Source of the DNA: Desulfosarcina sp. OttesenSCG-928-A07
GTDB lineage: Bacteria > Desulfobacterota > Desulfobacteria > Desulfobacterales > Desulfosarcinaceae
Assembly: GCA_030267325.1 (NCBI GenBank)
Contig: JAJDJS010000014.1
Coordinates: forward strand, 1-59,140
Length of the DNA: 59,140 nt
Direction of reading: 5' to 3'
The notes below the pieces were generated by a model. That model was given only the letters and a program-made list of their open reading frames with translations, was not told the DNA's origin and did not search any database. The position numbers and the translations under genes were made by a program. Positions 9,301-16,900 of the stretch are shown here, in pieces (the stretch's first letter is position 1; every line of letters begins with the position of its first letter).

Positions 9301-9780
9301 GTGGATACGCCTTTATACACCATTCTCATCGCAGACCGAAACCCGAATATTCGATCGTTCCTGAAAAGAGAATTGGCATCGACTGACTGGCACATCCATC
9401 TGGCAGGAACAGGAAATGACTTGGTGCAAACCATTTACGGCCCCATACAAGTAGATCTGATTATCATGGACCCGGATTTTTCAGATATCCCGATTCGCAC
9501 ATTGATCAAAAAAATCCAGGGTCGGGTTCCCTTTTTGCCGGTGATTGTTCACAGCCTGAATATGGATATGCTCTCGGCCCTGATGGAACAATGGGCGCCT
9601 TCCCTGGTGGAAAAAAACGGATCCAGCGTGGAGATTCTGAAAACCCTGATCCCCAACTTCCTGACACCGTATCTGCCCTTGAAAAGAGATCCGCCGAAAA
9701 CAGAGGCTTCCCATGAAAATCCCACTGACCAGAAGAGCGAACATCCCAAGTCGATGCCCCTGGACACACTAGATCCATAG
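9301..9780 (+). CDS. Single receiver-domain response regulator
   Basis: A 159-residue protein with a GTG start. It resembles a CheY-like receiver: acidic residue in TILIADRNPNIRSF after strand 1, the likely phosphorylated aspartate in LIIMDPDFSD after strand 3, a VHSLN segment after strand 4, and a lysine in LVEKNGSS after strand 5. No output domain follows. The last 35 residues are charged and proline-rich and are probably disordered. It may be the partner of the histidine kinase at 11913-13574, which has no other regulator in the window. The start is not backed by a strong ribosome binding site (GAAAGAG about 6 bases upstream). Confidence 0.75.
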   Translation: MDTPLYTILIADRNPNIRSFLKRELASTDWHIHLAGTGNDLVQTIYGPIQVDLIIMDPDFSDIPIRTLIKKIQGRVPFLPVIVHSLNMDMLSALMEQWAPSLVEKNGSSVEILKTLIPNFLTPYLPLKRDPPKTEASHENPTDQKSEHPKSMPLDTLDP

Positions 9781-9851
9781 GAAAGCACCAAATCTTCATT
9801 TTTTCAGTATGGTGGATGGGACCTTTAGGCCGCGTTCATAAAAAGGCCGAC

Positions 9852-9893
9852 AACAGCGTTATGGGGGTTTTCTCCGGCAACGCTGTTTTTTTT
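9852..9893 (+). terminator. Rho-independent terminator candidate
   Basis: A perfect 9-bp stem, AACAGCGTT (9852-9860) and AACGCTGTT (9879-9887), is followed by a run of T to 9893. The loop is 18 bases, which is long. It lies about 70 bases after the receiver gene and should end the uspA-CBS-receiver transcript before the transporter gene. Confidence 0.65.
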
Positions 9894-10199
9894 GGAACCG
9901 TTTCAGACCGTGTCGCTTGAAACTTGTATCGGAAAAAGCCGGAAGTTGACGTGTTGATGGCAAACTGTTCAGGCACCAACAAATATCAAAAAAAAATCGA
10001 CGCCAATTGTAAGACAGCCTCTGTTCATCCGGCTCCCGGTTGACCGATGAATTCACCGGACCGATGCACGACCGTATGATCAGAAAAAAGACCTGGGGCA
10101 GAGCTATTTTAAAACACTGCCCCGATATCCGGAAAATAATCCCACACGGTGTGCCTGGAGCAGGCCCCCGATATTTCCGGAACCCTCTAAGGAGAATGA
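9894..10199. other. Intergenic region before the SLC13 transporter
   Basis: About 300 bases follow the terminator with no supported gene. A reverse frame of 131 codons crosses the region and the next gene, but it looks like a shadow. An AAGGAG ribosome binding site at 10189-10194 precedes the transporter ATG. No promoter is clear. Confidence 0.4.
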
Positions 10200-11864
10200 A
10201 TGTCGTACGGAAACAACGCGCTTTTTGAAACCCCGAAACACCGTCACGGGTCATGGAAAAATCGTGCCGGATACAAACCGCTGTATTTCATTATTGCCGC
10301 GGTTGCGTTTATTTTTTTCGTGATGATGCCGCCCGCCCGGAGTATGGTCGACATGGTCAAAGCGGAAAATCCGCTGGGCTATCAACTGGCAAAAGACACA
10401 AAGACCATTACCGACACGGTAAACCAAAAACTCAGACCCGAGGCCTACCAAGTAAAACAAGCGGAAAGGGAAAATTCCACCAGACCAGAAGCGACAAAAC
10501 CCCTTCTGACCCATTATCAGGTGGCCCAGATGGCCAAGCTGACGATCTGCATTCTGTTCCTCACCGCATTTCTCTGGGGAACCGAAGCCCTTCCCCTGGG
10601 CGCCACCAATATTCTTGTGGGGGTCCTCCTCTATCTTTTCGCCATCCTGCCCGTCACTGAAATTTCCAAAGCCTACATGGCCGATGCGGTTTTTTTTATT
10701 TTCGGTATTTTTGTTGTGGCCGTGGGGGTGGCCAAAACCGGTCTGGACAGGCGGATCGGACTGATTCTCCTCAGCCATATCCGGAGCGCAGCAGCCTTTG
10801 CCTTTATTTTTCTTCCCCTTCTGGCCATATCTGTTTCGTTTCTCTCCGAGCACGCCCTGGTTGCCCTGCTGGTTCCTGTGCTCATGGGGGTATACAAAGT
10901 CACCTGTAAACTGTATGGAGTGAAAAAAGACCGGGCTCTGGCTATTTTTTTAATCCTTGGGGTGTGTTTTGCCATCAACCACGGGAGGCCGGGATCGCCT
11001 GCGGCCGGCGGGCAAAATGCCATCATGGTGGGGTACCTGACCGATTATGGCGCACCCATTTCGTTTCTTCAGTGGATGATGGCCGGCATGCCCTTTGTTC
11101 CAATCATGGCGTGGGCGGTGGGCCTTTTCATGTATTTGCGGCTCAAACCCAAATTCCAGGTCAAAGGCCTGGATCCGGGTAAAGTGGTTCGTGGTGAACT
11201 GGCCAATATGCCCAAACTCCGAAACCAGGAACTGGCCATGGCCATTATTCTGGTGCTTCTGGTGGCGGCATGGCTCATCACCGGTCCCTATGCCGGGCTG
11301 GGCGGCCCGACCCTGTGTGCGGTCATGGCCATGTTTGTTTTTCGCATCACCACCTGGGATGATATACAAAGCGGAGTTGCCTTTGACGTGGTGGGGCTTT
11401 ATGCGGCAGCCTGCGCCATGGGGACAGCCCTGAAATTCACCGGCGGCGCTCTGTGGCTGGCCAGCTCGGTGGTGAGCTTTCTGCCTTTTTTTTTGACCGA
11501 AGGAGAAGGTTTGTTGATCGGCGTCAGTCTGGTGACCGGCACGCTGACCAACTTGATGAGTGACGGCACCACAGTGGCGGTTCTGGGTCCCGTGGTGGTG
11601 CCCATGGCCACTCTGTCAGATATAAGTGTGTGGAAAATGGGGCTGGTCACCTCTTTTTCAGCTTCTTTTGCCAATATCCTGATCGTCGGCACGCCAAATA
11701 ACGCCATCTGTTTTGGTATGGCAAGGGATCCGGAAACCGGCGAACGGCTTTTGAAAGTGATGGATTTTGTCAGGTATGGCCTTCCGGTAACCCTTCTGGC
11801 CTTTCTGATACTCTGGTTCTGGACTGTTCTGGGCTACTGGCAGTTGTTGAACTGGCCGTGGTAG
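10200..11864 (+). CDS. SLC13/DASS family anion transporter
   Basis: A 554-residue inner-membrane protein of the divalent anion:Na+ symporter family. After a first helix (about residues 27-45) there is a hydrophilic stretch to about residue 100, then a family core with GTEALPLGATNILVG, FAINHGRPGSPAAGGQNAIM and, in the second half, TNLMSDGTTVAVLGP and GTPNNAICFG. The paired motifs rich in N, G, S and T are those that form the substrate and sodium sites. Substrates in the family include sulfate and dicarboxylates; in a sulfate reducer, sulfate uptake is plausible but not shown. A strong AAGGAG sits five bases before the ATG. A Cache-domain kinase follows directly, suggesting that it is regulated by external solute. 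Confidence 0.88.
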   Translation: MSYGNNALFETPKHRHGSWKNRAGYKPLYFIIAAVAFIFFVMMPPARSMVDMVKAENPLGYQLAKDTKTITDTVNQKLRPEAYQVKQAERENSTRPEATKPLLTHYQVAQMAKLTICILFLTAFLWGTEALPLGATNILVGVLLYLFAILPVTEISKAYMADAVFFIFGIFVVAVGVAKTGLDRRIGLILLSHIRSAAAFAFIFLPLLAISVSFLSEHALVALLVPVLMGVYKVTCKLYGVKKDRALAIFLILGVCFAINHGRPGSPAAGGQNAIMVGYLTDYGAPISFLQWMMAGMPFVPIMAWAVGLFMYLRLKPKFQVKGLDPGKVVRGELANMPKLRNQELAMAIILVLLVAAWLITGPYAGLGGPTLCAVMAMFVFRITTWDDIQSGVAFDVVGLYAAACAMGTALKFTGGALWLASSVVSFLPFFLTEGEGLLIGVSLVTGTLTNLMSDGTTVAVLGPVVVPMATLSDISVWKMGLVTSFSASFANILIVGTPNNAICFGMARDPETGERLLKVMDFVRYGLPVTLLAFLILWFWTVLGYWQLLNWPW

Positions 11865-11912
11865 TCAAAGCGACCCGAACCGCCATACCCAGAAAATAAA
11901 ACGGAGTTTTCC

Positions 11913-13574
11913 ATGAAACAGTCGTTTTACAAAAACTTGCGCATCAAACTGATCGCCATCACATTGACCGTCTCCATTGTTCCCCTGATTATTCTGGGTG
12001 CAGCGATTTATTATGAATTTGACAGGCTCTACAAAGAACGGGTGGAAGACCAGCTCCGCACCTTGTCCCGGTCCCAGAGCAATGTGGTCAATATTTTTCT
12101 GCGGGAACGCACCAGCATCCTGTCCCTGATCGTGGAAACACAGACATTTGAAAGCCTCAGCCATCAGGAAAACCTCTCCCAGCTGTTCCTCAAGGTCAAT
12201 CAGCTCACCGAAGGGCTGGGGCTGGTGGACATCGGTGTGATTGATAAGGATGGCAATCAACTGGCCTATGCCGGACCCTACCATTTGCAGGGGTACAACT
12301 ACTACCAGCAGCCCTGGTTTGACCAGGTCCTCAGGCGTGGAAAATACATCAGCAACGCCTTTATGGGATACCGTCAGGTTCCCCATGTGATTATTGCCGT
12401 CAAAGGCACCACCGCCAATAACGAATCCTGGATTCTTCGGGCCACCCTGGACTCGGAAGTTTTCAACCGTCTGGTCAGAGGGGCCCAGGTCGGCATCAGC
12501 GGTGACGCCTATATCGTCAACCGGGAAAGCGTGTTTCAAACAGACCCCCGTTTCGGCGGGGCGATTCTGGGGGTATCGGGCATTGAAGCCCAGCGGTTCG
12601 GCGAAGGGGTCACGGTTACCAGGGAAGTGGACGCAACCGGTCATATTCGTTATACCAGCGGCGCGTGGCTGGAAAATCGGGAATGGCTCCTGGTCATCAG
12701 TCAGGTGGCCAGCCAGGAAAGCGGATGGATGGGAAAGGCCCAAAACACGGAAATTCTCATCATCTCCATCGGCTGTGTGGTCATCTTTTTCGCGATTGTG
12801 CTGATCTCCAACACCCTGGTGACCCATCTGGAAGAAGCGGATCAGAAAGTCACCGAACTGAACAGCCAGCTCATCCAGCAGGATAAATTGGCGGCCTTGG
12901 GAAAAATGGCTGCCGGCATCGCCCATGAGATCAACAATCCCCTGGCGGTGATCGGCGAGAAGGCCGGGTGGATGGAAGATCTGCTCGGTGAGGAAGAGTT
13001 CCGGGGAAGTGAAAACTACAAGGAGTTTTCCGATTCCATCACCAAAATTCAGGAGCATGTGGACCGGGCCAGAAAAATCACCCACAACATGCTGGGCTTT
13101 GCCCGGCGCATGGAACCCCGTCTGGACAAGGTGGATACCAACCAGGTCCTCCATCAGACCATTGACATTTTGTCCCACCAAGCCCGTATCAACAATATTT
13201 CCATTGTCACACATTTTGCGGACAATCTGCCCCTTATCCCCAGTGACCAGTCACAGTTGCAGCAGGTTTTTATGAATCTGATCAATAACGCCATTGACGC
13301 CATCGGCAATGACGGCGTCATCGATATTGCGACGCGGCTGGAAAAAGACGACATTCAGATCACCGTCCATGATAACGGACCCGGTATTTCCGAAACCAAT
13401 CAAAAGAAAATATTCGATCCGTTTTTTACCACCAAAGCCAATGGCAAGGGAACCGGCCTGGGGCTTTCCATCAGCTATACCATCATCGAAAAATTGGGCG
13501 GCCATATCGCTGTGGAAAGTCATGAAAATGAGGGAACAACCTTTATCATCTCTCTTCCCCGGGAACGTGAGTGA
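11913..13574 (+). CDS. Cache-domain sensor histidine kinase
   Basis: A 553-residue membrane kinase. A transmembrane helix (about 13-32) is followed by an extracellular double-Cache-like sensor domain (to about 275), a second helix (about 279-302), a short coiled linker, and the kinase core. Motifs are complete: H-box GIAHEINNPLAVI with the phospho-accepting His at about 338, N-box FMNLINNAIDAI, G1 DNGPGI, F-box FDPFFTTK and G2 GKGTGLGLSIS. No HAMP domain is obvious. It lies 48 bases after the transporter gene and is probably co-transcribed. It may sense the transported anion or a carboxylate. The receiver protein at 9301-9780 is the closest candidate partner. Confidence 0.9.
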   Translation: MKQSFYKNLRIKLIAITLTVSIVPLIILGAAIYYEFDRLYKERVEDQLRTLSRSQSNVVNIFLRERTSILSLIVETQTFESLSHQENLSQLFLKVNQLTEGLGLVDIGVIDKDGNQLAYAGPYHLQGYNYYQQPWFDQVLRRGKYISNAFMGYRQVPHVIIAVKGTTANNESWILRATLDSEVFNRLVRGAQVGISGDAYIVNRESVFQTDPRFGGAILGVSGIEAQRFGEGVTVTREVDATGHIRYTSGAWLENREWLLVISQVASQESGWMGKAQNTEILIISIGCVVIFFAIVLISNTLVTHLEEADQKVTELNSQLIQQDKLAALGKMAAGIAHEINNPLAVIGEKAGWMEDLLGEEEFRGSENYKEFSDSITKIQEHVDRARKITHNMLGFARRMEPRLDKVDTNQVLHQTIDILSHQARINNISIVTHFADNLPLIPSDQSQLQQVFMNLINNAIDAIGNDGVIDIATRLEKDDIQITVHDNGPGISETNQKKIFDPFFTTKANGKGTGLGLSISYTIIEKLGGHIAVESHENEGTTFIISLPRERE

Positions 13575-13640
13575 TCCATGAGGCTTTGGGAAAAACCGAC
13601 AGATCGTGTCCAGGGTGTATCCAAATAAAGGTATTTCACA

Positions 13641-14924
13641 TTGACCAGGCTTTCTCCAACTCGCTTCCAGGTACACACCACTCCCTCTGGCCTTCCGGAT
13701 CGACCATTAAAAATCTGCTTGCTGGGTTATCGCAGCAATCCCCATTGCGGCGGCCAGGGGGTTTATCTGAAAAATCTCAGCCGGGCGCTTAAATCCATCG
13801 GCCATTCAGTGACCGTCATTTCCGGACCGCCCTACCCGTTGCTGAGTCCTGATATTCCCCTCCACCGACTTCCCTCTCTGGACCTTTACAACCCAGCGCA
13901 TCTGTTCCGGGTTCCCTCTTTAAAAGAGCTGGCCATACCCGTGAATTTCATGGAATGGGCCGGTGTTTCCACCATGGGATTTCCCGAGCCGTTTACCTTC
14001 GGCATTCGTGCATGGCAGTTTATGCGCCACCGGATCAATGCTTTTGATATTGTCCACGACAACCAGAGTTTATCGTATGGTATCAATGCCATTGCCAGGC
14101 GTATGCCCACCATCGCCACCATTCATCATCCCATCACCGTTGACCGCCGCATTGCGGTTCGGGCCGCCGCCACCTGCCTGGGAAAACTCAAACAGCTCCG
14201 ATGGTTTTCCTTTATCGGCATGCAGAAACGGGTTGCCCGGAAACTCAAGCGAATCATCACGGTTTCCGAATGTTCCAAAAAAGATATTGCCCGTGAGTTT
14301 CGCATCCCGGAAAACCGCTTCCAGGTGATCCCCAACGGCATTGACACGGATCTGTTTCATCCCATTGCCGGCATTTCCCGTGAGCCCTTTCGCATCATCA
14401 CCACCCACAGTTCGGATGTTCCCTTAAAAGGGCTTCACTATCTTCTTTGCGCGGTGGCCGAGGTTTCCCGTGCCCGGCCTGTTCATCTGTCCGTTGTGGG
14501 AACGCCGGGAAAGGCCATCACGCGCTTGATCCGGGACCTGGGCATTGAACGTCATGTCACCTTTACCGGCCGCATCACAGATGCGGAATTTGTCCGCCAC
14601 TATGCAGCGGCCTCCATGGCTGTGGTGCCTTCGGTCTATGAGGGCTTCGGCCTTCCCGCCGGAGAAGCCATGGCCTGCGGTGTTCCGGTGATCAGCACCA
14701 CAGGCGGCGCCCTTCCCGAAGTGGTGGGCGATGCCGGTCTTCTGGTGCCGCCAAAAGATGCCGGCGCGCTGGCCGCTGCCATCACCCGCCTTCTGGATCA
14801 TCCGGAATACGCGTCCGCCCTTGGACAAAAGGGATATGAGCGGGTGCATCACCAGTTCACCTGGACCCGGGCGGCGGAAAAAACCATTGCCGCTTATGGG
14901 GAGGCCCTTTGTGATTACCGTTGA
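13641..14924 (+). CDS. Glycosyltransferase family 4 protein
   Basis: A 427-residue GT-B fold glycosyltransferase. The N-terminal acceptor domain begins KICLLGYRSNPHCGGQGVYL. The C-terminal nucleotide-sugar domain has VIPNGIDTDLFHP, an SVYEGFGLPAGEAMACGVPV segment with the E-x7-E pair typical of GT4, and STTGGALPEVVGDAG. It probably adds a sugar to a lipid or polysaccharide precursor. The start is TTG, preceded by AAAGG at a normal distance; no ATG or GTG occurs before the glycine-rich loop. The stop lies inside the start of the next gene (overlap 14 bases), so the pair forms an operon. Confidence 0.85.
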   Translation: MTRLSPTRFQVHTTPSGLPDRPLKICLLGYRSNPHCGGQGVYLKNLSRALKSIGHSVTVISGPPYPLLSPDIPLHRLPSLDLYNPAHLFRVPSLKELAIPVNFMEWAGVSTMGFPEPFTFGIRAWQFMRHRINAFDIVHDNQSLSYGINAIARRMPTIATIHHPITVDRRIAVRAAATCLGKLKQLRWFSFIGMQKRVARKLKRIITVSECSKKDIAREFRIPENRFQVIPNGIDTDLFHPIAGISREPFRIITTHSSDVPLKGLHYLLCAVAEVSRARPVHLSVVGTPGKAITRLIRDLGIERHVTFTGRITDAEFVRHYAAASMAVVPSVYEGFGLPAGEAMACGVPVISTTGGALPEVVGDAGLLVPPKDAGALAAAITRLLDHPEYASALGQKGYERVHHQFTWTRAAEKTIAAYGEALCDYR

Positions 14925-15639
14925 TTTTTCAAGACTGGCCATCGTTCCCGGAGATTGCATTCTGGATCTGGGGTGCGGCTCGGGCCGCCACACGGCAGCG
15001 GTCCATGAGCAGCACAAGGTGCACGCCATTGGCGCGGATTTGAATTTTACGGATCTTCTTGCAGCCCGGGACCGGTTGCAATTCCACGACCAACTGGGCG
15101 CCCATGCTGGCGGCATGTGGTCCCTGACCACCGCAGACGCAACGGCTCTTCCTTTTCCAGATGCCTGTTTTGACCTGGTCATCTGCAGCGAAATGCTGGA
15201 GCATGTTCCGGATGATCATGCCGCTGTTACCGAAATGATCAGGGTGCTGAAGCCCGGCAAACACGTTGTGGCAAGTGTCCCCCGATATCTGCCGGAACGG
15301 ATTTGCTGGCTTCTTTCCGATGATTACAAAAACGCCAACCAGGGCCATGTGCGCATTTACCGGAAATCTGAGCTTATCCGCCGATTCCGGGATTCAGGCC
15401 TTTTCTTTCTGGGTCACCACTATGCCCACAGCATTCACACGCCCTACTGGTGGCTTAAATGCCTGGTGGGCCCTACCCGGAGCGACTCGCCTGCCGTTAA
15501 TCGCTACCACCAGGTTCTCACCTGGGATATCCTGCAAAAGCCCAAAATCACGCGATTCATCGACCGCCTCCTGAATCCGGTCCTGGGCAAAAGTCTGGTG
15601 CTTTATTTTAAAAAACCCGAACAGCCCACCCTATCGTGA
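14911..15639 (+). CDS. Class I SAM-dependent methyltransferase
   Basis: A 242-residue protein with the Rossmann SAM-binding motif ILDLGCGSGRHTAAV near the N-terminus, an acidic second motif (GADLNFTDL), DATALPFPDACFDLVICSEM and LEHVPDD, all typical of the UbiE/Methyltransf_11 group. I chose the GTG at 14911 because a strong GGGGAGG (14898-14904) sits six bases before it. An in-frame ATG at 14896 lies ahead of that site. It overlaps the glycosyltransferase gene, suggesting joint work on a glycan or lipid, but its substrate is unknown. Confidence 0.82.
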   Translation: MITVDFSRLAIVPGDCILDLGCGSGRHTAAVHEQHKVHAIGADLNFTDLLAARDRLQFHDQLGAHAGGMWSLTTADATALPFPDACFDLVICSEMLEHVPDDHAAVTEMIRVLKPGKHVVASVPRYLPERICWLLSDDYKNANQGHVRIYRKSELIRRFRDSGLFFLGHHYAHSIHTPYWWLKCLVGPTRSDSPAVNRYHQVLTWDILQKPKITRFIDRLLNPVLGKSLVLYFKKPEQPTLS

Positions 15640-15682
15640 AAGCTGCGCTCTACTCCTTACAAACCGTCTGCCAATCCCTTTC

Positions 15683-15711
15683 TTGACAGATTTTTTACTG
15701 TGTGCTACATG
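15683..15711 (+). promoter_or_regulatory. Sigma-70-type promoter for the repeat-protein gene
   Basis: A perfect TTGACA (15683-15688) is followed after 17 bases by TACATG (15706-15711), preceded by a TG extended -10 element. It lies about 80 bases before the chosen start at 15789 in an AT-rich gap. The -10 match is weak (3 of 6), partly compensated by the TG. Confidence 0.45.
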
Positions 15712-15788
15712 CCAAAATATTTTAATTTATTAACTATTTTATCAAACTGACGTAAATGACACAGCATTTTCAAGCCACAGGAGTCACC

Positions 15789-16739
15789 ATGGAAAAAGAC
15801 AACCCGCAGGATGAAGTGATTGATCTTGTGGACGTCGTTTCAGTCGGAGCGGTGTCATCTGACCCTGCTGACACTGAGATCGTTGAAGCCGAATTTGTTG
15901 AAGCCAAATCAATTTCGGAAAATGCGGCAAATTATACGACTGCTCCGGGTGTCAGAACAATAAGGCTGACGGAAAGAAGTAGCGGGCCTGTGAATGCGAA
16001 GCCCCCAAAGCGTATTTTCGTTAGCAGCGTGACAGACGAAAGAAGTAGCGCGCCTGTGAATGCGCAGCCTCCGCCGGAAAGACCCAATGGGGTGACACAC
16101 GCCATTAACGATCTGGGCACCCTTTCGACATCCGTCACCATGGACGGCGCCCCCGTCATGACAGCTAGAAAACGAATCATCACCCCGCCCCAACCCGCCC
16201 CTTTGCCCGAAGTTTCGGAAATCCAGGTAAAGGCCGCAGTGGAGCGCGTTATCCAGGACGTCTATGGTGAAAGAACAGAACACCTGTTAGTTGACACTCT
16301 GGAAAAAATAACCCGGGAAAAAATAGAGACCTTAGAACCTGAAACCCAGGTGGCGGCCGCAGTGGAGCGCGCTATCCAGGGCGTCTATGGTGAAAAAACA
16401 GAACACCAGTTCGTTGAAACCCTGGAAAAAATAACCCGGGAAAAAATAGAGACCTTAGAACCTGAAACCCAAGTGGCGGCCGCAGTGGAGCGCGCTATCC
16501 AGGACGTATATGGTGAAAGAGCAGAACACCAGTTCGTTGAAACCCTGGAAAAAATAACCCGGGAAAAAATCAATGCCTTAGAACCCGAAACCCAGGTGGC
16601 GGCCGCAGTGGAGCGCGCTATCCAGGACGTATATGGTGAAAAAATAGAACACCTGCTCGTTGAAACCCTGGAAAAAATCATCCGGGAAGAAATCGAAACA
16701 TTAAAAAATGTGCTGTTGTCAGGAAAGCCGAAAACCTGA
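15789..16739 (+). CDS. Repeat protein with four 41-residue tandem units
   Basis: A 316-residue protein of unknown function, with no signal peptide or membrane helix. The start at 15789 follows AGGAG at 15779-15783; an ATG at 15756 has no such site. The N-terminus is acidic (DEVIDLVDVVSVG), followed by a low-complexity linker with two copies of ERSSxPVNAxPP. The C-terminal half is four copies of a 41-residue unit with core AAVERAIQDVYGE then a THxFVETLEKITREKI-like helix, predicted to be mostly alpha-helical and highly charged. The acidic N-terminus, linker and helical C-terminal VE-rich units recall polar scaffold proteins such as PopZ, but this is only a resemblance. It stands alone between a promoter and a terminator. 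Confidence 0.8.
   Translation: MEKDNPQDEVIDLVDVVSVGAVSSDPADTEIVEAEFVEAKSISENAANYTTAPGVRTIRLTERSSGPVNAKPPKRIFVSSVTDERSSAPVNAQPPPERPNGVTHAINDLGTLSTSVTMDGAPVMTARKRIITPPQPAPLPEVSEIQVKAAVERVIQDVYGERTEHLLVDTLEKITREKIETLEPETQVAAAVERAIQGVYGEKTEHQFVETLEKITREKIETLEPETQVAAAVERAIQDVYGERAEHQFVETLEKITREKINALEPETQVAAAVERAIQDVYGEKIEHLLVETLEKIIREEIETLKNVLLSGKPKT
16227..16718 (+). repeat. Four in-frame 123-bp tandem repeats
   Basis: Units begin at 16227, 16350, 16473 and 16596, exactly 123 bases apart, so each adds 41 codons without shifting the frame. Units 2 to 4 are nearly identical at DNA level, including silent positions, while unit 1 is more diverged (GTAAAGGCC instead of GTGGCGGCC at its start). This pattern indicates recent duplication by slippage or recombination. 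Copy number may vary between strains. Confidence 0.9.
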
Positions 16740-16788
16740 TCCCGGTGATCGGAAAAACTGTTTCATATTCATTATCAAAATCAATAAC

Positions 16789-16820
16789 GGGGATTATCCA
16801 TTAATCCCCTTTTCCATTTT
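16789..16820 (+). terminator. Rho-independent terminator after the repeat-protein gene
   Basis: A perfect 8-bp stem GGGGATTA (16789-16796) and TAATCCCC (16802-16809), with a 5-base loop, is followed by TTTTCCATTTTT. It lies 50 bases after the stop of the repeat-protein gene and ahead of valS. Confidence 0.75.
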
Positions 16821-16900
16821 TCAGAGACCCGCCTGATTTTCCACATTTTTAAAATCTGAACACAAGATGGCCAGGTCAAAACCCAAGGAGTTCCACCCCC

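Noticed and set aside
9859..10254. Minus-strand open frame of 131 codons before the transporter
   Set aside because: It crosses a terminator-like hairpin and the transporter start, and the product has no family-like features or ribosome binding site.
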